From assembly GCA_030035585.1 (NCBI GenBank), contig CM057463.1, positions 140,090,736 to 140,154,735 of the forward strand: 64,000 nucleotides of DNA, in the 5' to 3' direction. Position 1 is the first letter of the stretch, and each line of letters starts with the position of its first letter. The DNA is from Dugong dugon. Lineage: Eukaryota > Chordata > Mammalia > Sirenia > Dugongidae. Of this stretch, positions 58,341-64,000 are shown one piece after another. The notes below the pieces were generated by a model. The model searched no databases. It was not told the origin of the DNA and saw only the letters and a program-made list of their open reading frames with translations. The position numbers and the translations under genes are program-made.

Positions 58341-61300
58341 CAGAACACAGAATGTATGAAGTATGAATCTAGGAAAACTGGAAGTCTTCAGAAATGAAAT
58401 AGAACTCATAAAGATAGATATCCTAGGCATTAGTTAGCTAAAATGCACTGTTACTGGCCATTTTGAAACAACAATTACATGGTCTACTACGCCGGGAATG
58501 ACAAATTGAAGAGGAACAGCATCACATTCATCATCAAAAGAACATTTCAAGATCTATCCTGAAATGTAATGCTGTCATTGAAATACAATGCTGTGAGAGA
58601 TAGGATAATAGCCACACTCCTAAAAGAAGACCAGTTAATACAACTATTATTCAAATTTATGAAGCAATCATTAATACCAAAGATGAAGAAACTGAAGATT
58701 TTTACCAAATTCTATCGTCTGAAATTAATCAAGCATACAATTAAGATGCATTGACAATTACCAGTGATTAGAATGTGAAAGTTGGAAACAAAGAAGAAGG
58801 ATCAGTAGTTGGAAAATATGGCCATGGTGACAGAAACGACGTCAGAGATTGCATGATAGAATTTTGCAAGACCAGTGACTTATTTCTTGGAAATACCTTT
58901 TTTTCAACAATATAAACAGTGACTGATGGAACACACAGGAATCAAATTGGCTATTTTTGTGGAAAGAGATCATGGAAAAGCTCAATATCATCAGTCTGAA
59001 CAAGGCCAGTGGCCGACCGGGGAACAGACCATTAATTGCTCATATGCAAGTCAAAGTGGAAGCTGAAGAAAATTAAAACAAGTCCATGAGAGCTAAAGTA
59101 CAACCTTGAGTATTGTCTTAGGGTGGGTTCTCTAGAGAAGCAAAACCAGTAAAGCGTATAAATATGTATAGAGGGAGATTTATATCAAGGAAATAGCTCA
59201 TGCAATTGTAGAGGCTAATACGTCCCAAATCCACAGAGCAGGGTAGAGGCCTCTCCCAATTCATGGAGCTGCAGAAGCTGGTGAACCCAAGGTCAGCAGG
59301 TCGGAGAGGGGCTCCCGCTCACAGGCGGTGAAGGTCAATGAATTCCAAGATCAACAGACAAGACCGCAAGGTTTCTCCTGATTCACGTAGCTGCAGGGGC
59401 TGGTGAACCCAAGGTCAGCAGGTCGGGGAACCGGACCCTTGCTCACAGGCTGAGAAGTTGGACGAATTCCAAGATCAACAGGTAAACTGCTAGCTCAAAT
59501 CCCAAGAACTGGAGGTGAGACAACAAGAGGTAGCTGCTGAGTCTGGAACAAGCCAAAAACCTTGGCAAGGCAAGCAGGCAGAAAATAACTGGCGGAAGGC
59601 ATAGAGATGAAACTGAGGGGAGGGAGAGCTGCCACAGGCCCCGCATCCACCAGTACCACTCAGCAGATTCCATCATGGGGGTGATCACAATATTATACAA
59701 CTGCTAAAACACAGAATAATGGCCTAGCCAAGTTGACATATAGTCTTAATGATCACTAGTATATCCCACCTGAATTTAGAGACCATCTCAAGAATAGACT
59801 TGACACACTGAACACTAATGACTGAAGACCAGACAAGTTGTGGGATGATACAAAGAACATCATGAATGAGAAAGCAAAAGGTTATTAAAAAGACAGAAAA
59901 GAAAGAAAAGACCAAAATGGATGTCAGAAGAGATTCTGAAACTTGCTCTTGAAGTTCATAGAGAAACTAAAGCAGACGGAAGAAATGATGAAGTAAAAGA
60001 GCTGAACATAAGATGTCAAAGGGCAGCTCAGGAAGACAAAGTAAAGTATTATAATGACATATGCAAAGACCTGGAGACAGAAAACCAAAAGGGAAGAATA
60101 TGCTTGATTTTTCTCAAGTTGAAAGAACTGAAGAAAAAAATGAAGCCTCGAGTTGCAATATTGAAGAATTCTACAGACAAAATGTTGAACGATGCAGGAA
60201 GCCTTAAAAGATGAAAAGAATACACAGAGTCACTGTCCAAAAAGAATTGAAAAACGTTCAATCATTTCAAGAGGTAGCATACGATCAAGAACCAATGATA
60301 GTGAAGGAAGAAGTCCAAGCTGCAACGAAAGCATGCACTGGCAAAAAACAAGGCTCTAGGAATTGACAGAATACTAACTGAGATGTTTCAACAAATCGAT
60401 ACAAAACTGGAAGGGCTCACTCATCTATGCCAAGAAATTTGGAAGACAGCTACCTGGCCAACTGCCTGAAAGAAATCCATGTTTGGGCCCATTCCAAAGA
60501 AAGGTAATCCAAGAGAAAGTGGAAATTATCAACCAATATCATTAATAACATAGGGAAGTAAAATTTTGCTGAAGATCGTTCAAAACAGTTGCAGCAGTAC
60601 ATCGACAGAGAACTGCCAGAAATTCAAGCTGGATTCAGAAGAGGACACGGAACAAAGGATGCCACTGTTAATGTCAGATGGATCTTGGCTGAAAGCAGAG
60701 AACATCAGAAAGATGAAACTATGCAAAGGCATTCAACTGTGTGGATCATAACAAATTATAGATGACAATGTGAAGAATGGGAATTCCGGAACACTTAATT
60801 GTGCTCCTGCAAAACCTGTACATAAATCAAGAGGGAGTCTTTCGAACAGAAGAAGGGAATATTGGGTGGTTTTAAATCAGGAAAGGTATGTGTCAGGGTT
60901 GTATCCTTTCACCATACTTATTCAATCTGTATACTGAGCAAATAATCCAAGAAGCTGGACTATATGAAGAAGAACACGGTATCAGGATTAGAGGAAGACT
61001 CATTAACAACCTGTGATATGCAGATGACAAAACCTTGCTTGCTGGAAATGAAGAAGACTTAAAACACTTACTGATGAAGATCAAAGACCACAGCCTTCAG
61101 TATGGATTACACCTCAACATAAAGAAAACAAATATACTGAAAATTGGATTAATAAGAAACATCATAATAAACGGAGAAAATATTGAAGTCGTCAAGGATT
61201 TCATTTTACTTGGATCTACAATCAATGTCCATGGAAGCAGCAATCAAGAAATCAAACGACGTATTGTATTGGGCAAAACTGCTGCAAAACACTTCTTTGA

Positions 61301-61700
61301 AGTTTTAAAAAGCAAAGATGTCACTTTGAGGACTAAAGCGTGCCTGACCCAAGCCATGGTATTTTGAATCACCTCATATGCATGTGAAAGCTGGACAATG
61401 AATAAGGAAGACCAAAGAAGAATTAATGCCTTTGAATTATGGTGTTGGTGAAGAAAATCGAATATGCCATGGACTGCCAGAGGAACAAATAAATCACAGT
61501 ACAACAAACAGCCAGAATACTCCTTAGAAGCGAGAACGGTGAGACTTGGTCACACTTACTTGGGGCATTTTATCAGGAGGGACCAATCCCTGCAGAAGGA
61601 CATTATGCTTGGTAAAGCAGAGGGTCAGAAAAAAGAGGAAGACTCTCAACAAGATGGATTCAAACACAGTGGCTGCAACAATGGGATCAAACAGCAATGA
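58341..61700 (+). pseudogene. RTE-5 ORF (endonuclease/reverse transcriptase), broken
   Basis: Endonuclease blocks are recognisable but out of frame (QLLFKFMKQS near 58640 for the IYAP block, then a degraded GDWN block near 58755). The linker MSEEILKLALEVHRETKADG is at 59921. RT blocks: KNKALGIDRILTEMFQQ-like near 60350, then the palm, where codons 61011-61028 read L-stop-YADD. The frame 61035-61367 (LAGNEEDLKHLLMKIKDHSL, VVKDFILLGSTINVHGSSNQ) is the RT thumb. The LTR interrupts the region after the endonuclease. Many stops; inactive. Confidence 0.92.
59114..59757 (-). mobile_element. Solo LTR (ERV-like) inside RTE-5
   Basis: The plus strand runs from tgtcttagggtgggttctct to taatgatcact and is flanked by an exact 5-base duplication, agtat (59109-59113 and 59758-59762). 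Near its right end, tggcctagccaagttgacat matches the other two MaLR-like LTRs, but the body is different, so it is a related but distinct family. It contains a tandem duplication with period 122 (from 59255). No internal viral genes are present. Confidence 0.85.
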
Positions 61701-61779
61701 TTGTGAGGATGGGCAGGCGGTGTTTTGTTCTGTTGTACGTAGTTAATGGAACCGATTTGAGGGCGTGTAACAACGACAA

Positions 61780-61804
61780 TTTTAAGACAACACTCATCTG
61801 TTAG
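61780..61804. other. Spacer with left copy of SINE target duplication
   Basis: atctgttagc at 61795-61804 is the left copy of the duplication flanking the next SINE; the right copy is atctgttaat at 61964-61973. Confidence 0.8.
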
Positions 61805-61963
61805 CTGGGACTCTGGTGGTACAGTGGTAAAGAGCTCAGCTGCTAATCAAAAAATCAGCAGTTCGAATCCACCAGTCACTCCTTGGAAACCCTATGAGGA
61901 AGTTCTACTCTGTCCTATAGCGTCAATATGAGTCAGAATCAACTGGATGGCAACAGATTTTGA
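61805..61963 (+). mobile_element. AfroSINE
   Basis: Complete order: gactctggtggtacagtgg, agctgctaatcaaaaaatca, gcagttcgaatccaccagtc, agttctactctgtcctatag and gtcagaatcaactggatggc. Flanked by a duplication of about 8 bases (atctgtta). Confidence 0.96.
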
Positions 61964-61973
61964 ATCTGTTAAT

Positions 61974-62394
61974 CATAATACCAAAAAAGGTAGAAAATAT
62001 TTTATTGAATTTATGTAATAAAATGACATCAGACAGCAGTGACCACTAAAGCTTAGCAAATATTATAAAATACATCAGTAAAATTAGGAGGTGAATGACA
62101 CAGGCTCATCAGTTTCTTACATCAGTTCTTACACAGGCTGAAGTGTTGCAGCCCTGCTCTATGAAGGACATCAGAACCGAGCGCAGGAAAGCGTATGCCA
62201 AACGAGTAGTGGATGACAGCCCAAATGATACCCAGAGAGAAAAACAGAGCCAAATATTAAATTGAAAATTTGGAGGAGGTAAAGGACCAGAAATCAAAGA
62301 GCCTGGAAGATAAGAAAAAAGGGGTGGGCAGAATTGGTGAACCCATGACCATGAGGCAAAACAAGGGAGTCCTGGTCTCCTGGTAATTAGCACT
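61974..62394. other. Unclassified DNA
   Basis: No repeat or gene recognised. A 94-residue minus-strand frame (62109-62393) has no motif I know and no supporting exon structure. Confidence 0.4.
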
Positions 62395-62960
62395 GACTGG
62401 AACTTAAAAAGTAAAAAAACAGTCCTGAATGCTTCTCACCTAGACTGTCTTTAAAGCTTTCCAACCTGTACTTCATGTCTGCTAGAATAATGTTACTAAT
62501 ACATCACTTTAGTTATATTTTTCCCCAAGTTCAAAACCCTTCAGTGGCTCTCCAATATCTCTTGGGAAAAGTCCAAACTTTTTCGCCTGGCACACAAAAC
62601 TCTAGAAAAAAGGGCCCAGCTGTGATTCGATTGCCTGAAGACTTTTTAGGAAGTGAAAGTGAGTTAGTTTGCTGCTTCCAAACTTTTTTCCACTGATTTT
62701 AAGTTCATCCCTATGATATCCTCCCTATATGACACCTAAAAAGATTTCCTTTTTCTACCTCTTCTTTAGGGTCCAGACCAGACTTCATGTTGTCCATTAA
62801 ATCTTCTGTAATAGCTACTCATCTTTACCTGCCAAAATTCTAAGTGCTCAAGTTCTACAATCTCTAAGAAATGTTCCTGTACTTATCTTTAAATTCATTT
62901 TTCATTTACTGCACATGTTCACATGGTTCTCATTTCATAATTCCGTGTAGTGTAGCTGTT
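62395..62960 (+). mobile_element. L2 LINE fragment, sense
   Basis: The L2 order is visible: cttctcacctagactgtctt, aaacccttcagtggctctcc, agtccaaactttttcgcct, gtccagaccagacttcatg and taatagctactcatctttac. Confidence 0.65.
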
Positions 62961-63060
62961 TTTAGGTATTGCCCCACACGACTAGATTCTCCTGGCAAGG
63001 AAAGGCTGTTCTTTTCTTCCCCCTCTGGCATCGATAAAGCACCACATTGTGAGATAAATT

Positions 63061-63217
63061 TAAAAAAAAAAAAATCTGTTGCCATTGAGTCAATTCTGAC
63101 TGATCGCAACCTTATAGACAGAGTAGAACTGCCCCACAGGGTTTCCAAGGGGTGGCTGGTGGATTCAAACTGCTGACCTTTTAGTCAGCAGCTAAGTGCT
63201 TAACCACTGTGCCACAA
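63061..63217 (-). mobile_element. AfroSINE
   Basis: The plus strand reads poly(A)/T side first: aaaaaaaaaaaa, tctgttgccattgagtcaat, agagtagaactgccccacag, ggtttccaaggggtggctgg, ttagtcagcagctaagtgct and taaccactgtgccacaa. Confidence 0.95.
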
Positions 63218-63856
63218 CTCAATAAATACCTATTGAGGGACAACACTCTGTATTGTTGAATTCTCACCCATTCCCTACAAGGGGTTTCCAATATCTTTCC
63301 AATTTTTTTCATTTTTCTGACTCTATCTTTGCCCTCCTCCTTTCCAACTCTTGCCCCCTCCTCCACTGAGAAGGTAAAGGTTATCTTTCAACTTACATTT
63401 CATGAAAAATAAGAATTTATCTGAACCCTCACGTCTCCTTTCTTCCATATTTTCAGTGCCTTAAGAGGGAAGTATTTCTTCCAAGGCTTATTCTCCATTT
63501 GGACCTTTGATGCCACTGCTCTACTAGTTACACTTTCCAACTTTCAGCTCCAGCGTGTATGTCTCTTCTGGCATCCTATCCTCTATCCATCCTAAAAATA
63601 AAACTCCCAAGACCCAGCAATTGCTCATGTTATTTCCCCACTCTCCATTTCACTTCCTCAACACACCTCTTGCTTCTACATTCGTATCTCTCACTTCCAA
63701 ACTTCTTGCAAAATATATTTCCATCTCTTACCATGAGACTCAAATTGCTTCCTTTTAATTCATCAAAGATATTTTAAGCAAAAAATATAGTAACTTTTTC
63801 CCTGTAATTTTTATTAGCACTGAGCTGTGTGCTGAACTGCTAAAATATTATTTTTA
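63218..63856. other. Unclassified DNA, pyrimidine-rich
   Basis: No gene or family recognised. CT-rich on the plus strand; it may be decayed L2, as the L2 fragment lies just to the left. Confidence 0.35.
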
Positions 63857-64000
63857 CCAAAAAAAAAAAAAAAAAAAAACAAACCCCACTGCTGTTGAGT
63901 TGATTCCAACTCATAGCGACCCTATAGGACAGAGTAGAACTGCCCCATAGGGTTTCCAAGGAGTAGCTGTTGGATTCAAACTGCCGACCTTTTGGTTAGC
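63857..64000 (-). mobile_element. AfroSINE, cut by the window end
   Basis: The long A run (63860-63879) is followed by ctgctgttgagttgattcca, agagtagaactgccccatag, ggtttccaaggagtagctgt and gccgaccttttggttagc. The tRNA-like head lies beyond the right edge. Confidence 0.95.

Larger units (their letters stand above)
57966..61779 (+). mobile_element. RTE-5: nearly complete RTE (Bov-B-like) LINE, split by an LTR
   Basis: It has a 5' UTR from about 57966 (gtactgtggtggcttatgtg), an endonuclease and RT coding region, and a 3' terminus ending ggcgtgtaacaacgacaa near 61779. Without the 644-base LTR (59114-59757) and one copy of its target duplication, it is about 3.2 kb, the usual size for RTE elements. 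It is the reference copy for the other four RTE pieces here. Confidence 0.94.

Noticed and set aside
59443-59700. An 85-residue minus-strand protein with hydrophobic segments
   Set aside because: It lies wholly in the solo LTR inside RTE-5, where no coding is expected.
62109-62393. A 94-residue minus-strand protein
   Set aside because: No recognisable motif, no neighbouring exon and borderline length; chance frame more likely.
1-64000. CRISPR arrays, operons or other prokaryotic systems
   Set aside because: No spaced identical repeats, no dense co-directional genes and no ribosome-binding sites. Repeat content is mammalian.

Overview
The window looks like intergenic DNA from an afrotherian mammal, most probably an elephant or a close relative. 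Three things point there: abundant tRNA-derived SINEs whose tail resembles an RTE (Bov-B-like) LINE; the RTE LINE itself in five places; and a lineage-specific L1 family with a roughly 0.9-1 kb 3' UTR and a very long 5' UTR. Old mammalian repeats (MIR, L2, MLT1/MaLR LTRs, a Tigger-like DNA transposon) lie underneath. I found no intact host protein gene, no functional RNA gene and no prokaryotic feature. Every long reading frame I can explain is a piece of L1 or RTE ORF1/ORF2, and all of these are broken. Family names come from memory of the families, not from a search.

Layout. L1-A is a near full-length L1 on the minus strand (78-8152). It is followed by an AfroSINE, unclassified DNA and RTE-1 (9527-10437). 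From 11.3 to 14.6 kb there is a mosaic of SINEs, antisense L2, an MLT1-type LTR split by RTE-2, and MIR. L1-B (plus, 15686-18172) carries one SINE and one solo LTR and meets L1-C (minus, 18172-23672) head-on; both lack their 3' ends. L1-C abuts RTE-3 (minus, 23673-26556), which lacks its 3' end. From 26.6 to 29.0 kb there are two MIRs, an MLT1-type LTR and unclassified DNA. A Tigger-like element (29007-35758) was split by L1-D (plus, 29275-35630). L1-E (plus, 36958-45302) carries a solo LTR. From 45.3 to 48.8 kb there is an L2 broken up by an old L1 fragment, a CA repeat, a SINE and RTE-4. After an AT-rich unclassified stretch comes L1-F (minus, 51409-55574), then another unclassified stretch. 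RTE-5 (plus, 57966-61779) is nearly complete and split by a solo LTR. The window ends with a SINE, L2 and two more AfroSINEs.

How the parts relate. L1s supply an ORF1 RNA-binding protein and an ORF2 endonuclease/reverse transcriptase. The RTE supplies one endonuclease/RT protein, and its 3' end is shared by SINEs that presumably borrowed its machinery. The most informative object is a composite SINE at 11470-11812: a tRNA-Gly-like head joined to parts of the RTE 5' and 3' ends. Nesting, with target-site duplications I could read in several cases, gives a relative insertion history. By my estimate roughly 70 percent of the window is recognisable mobile DNA. Unclassified stretches are listed individually.
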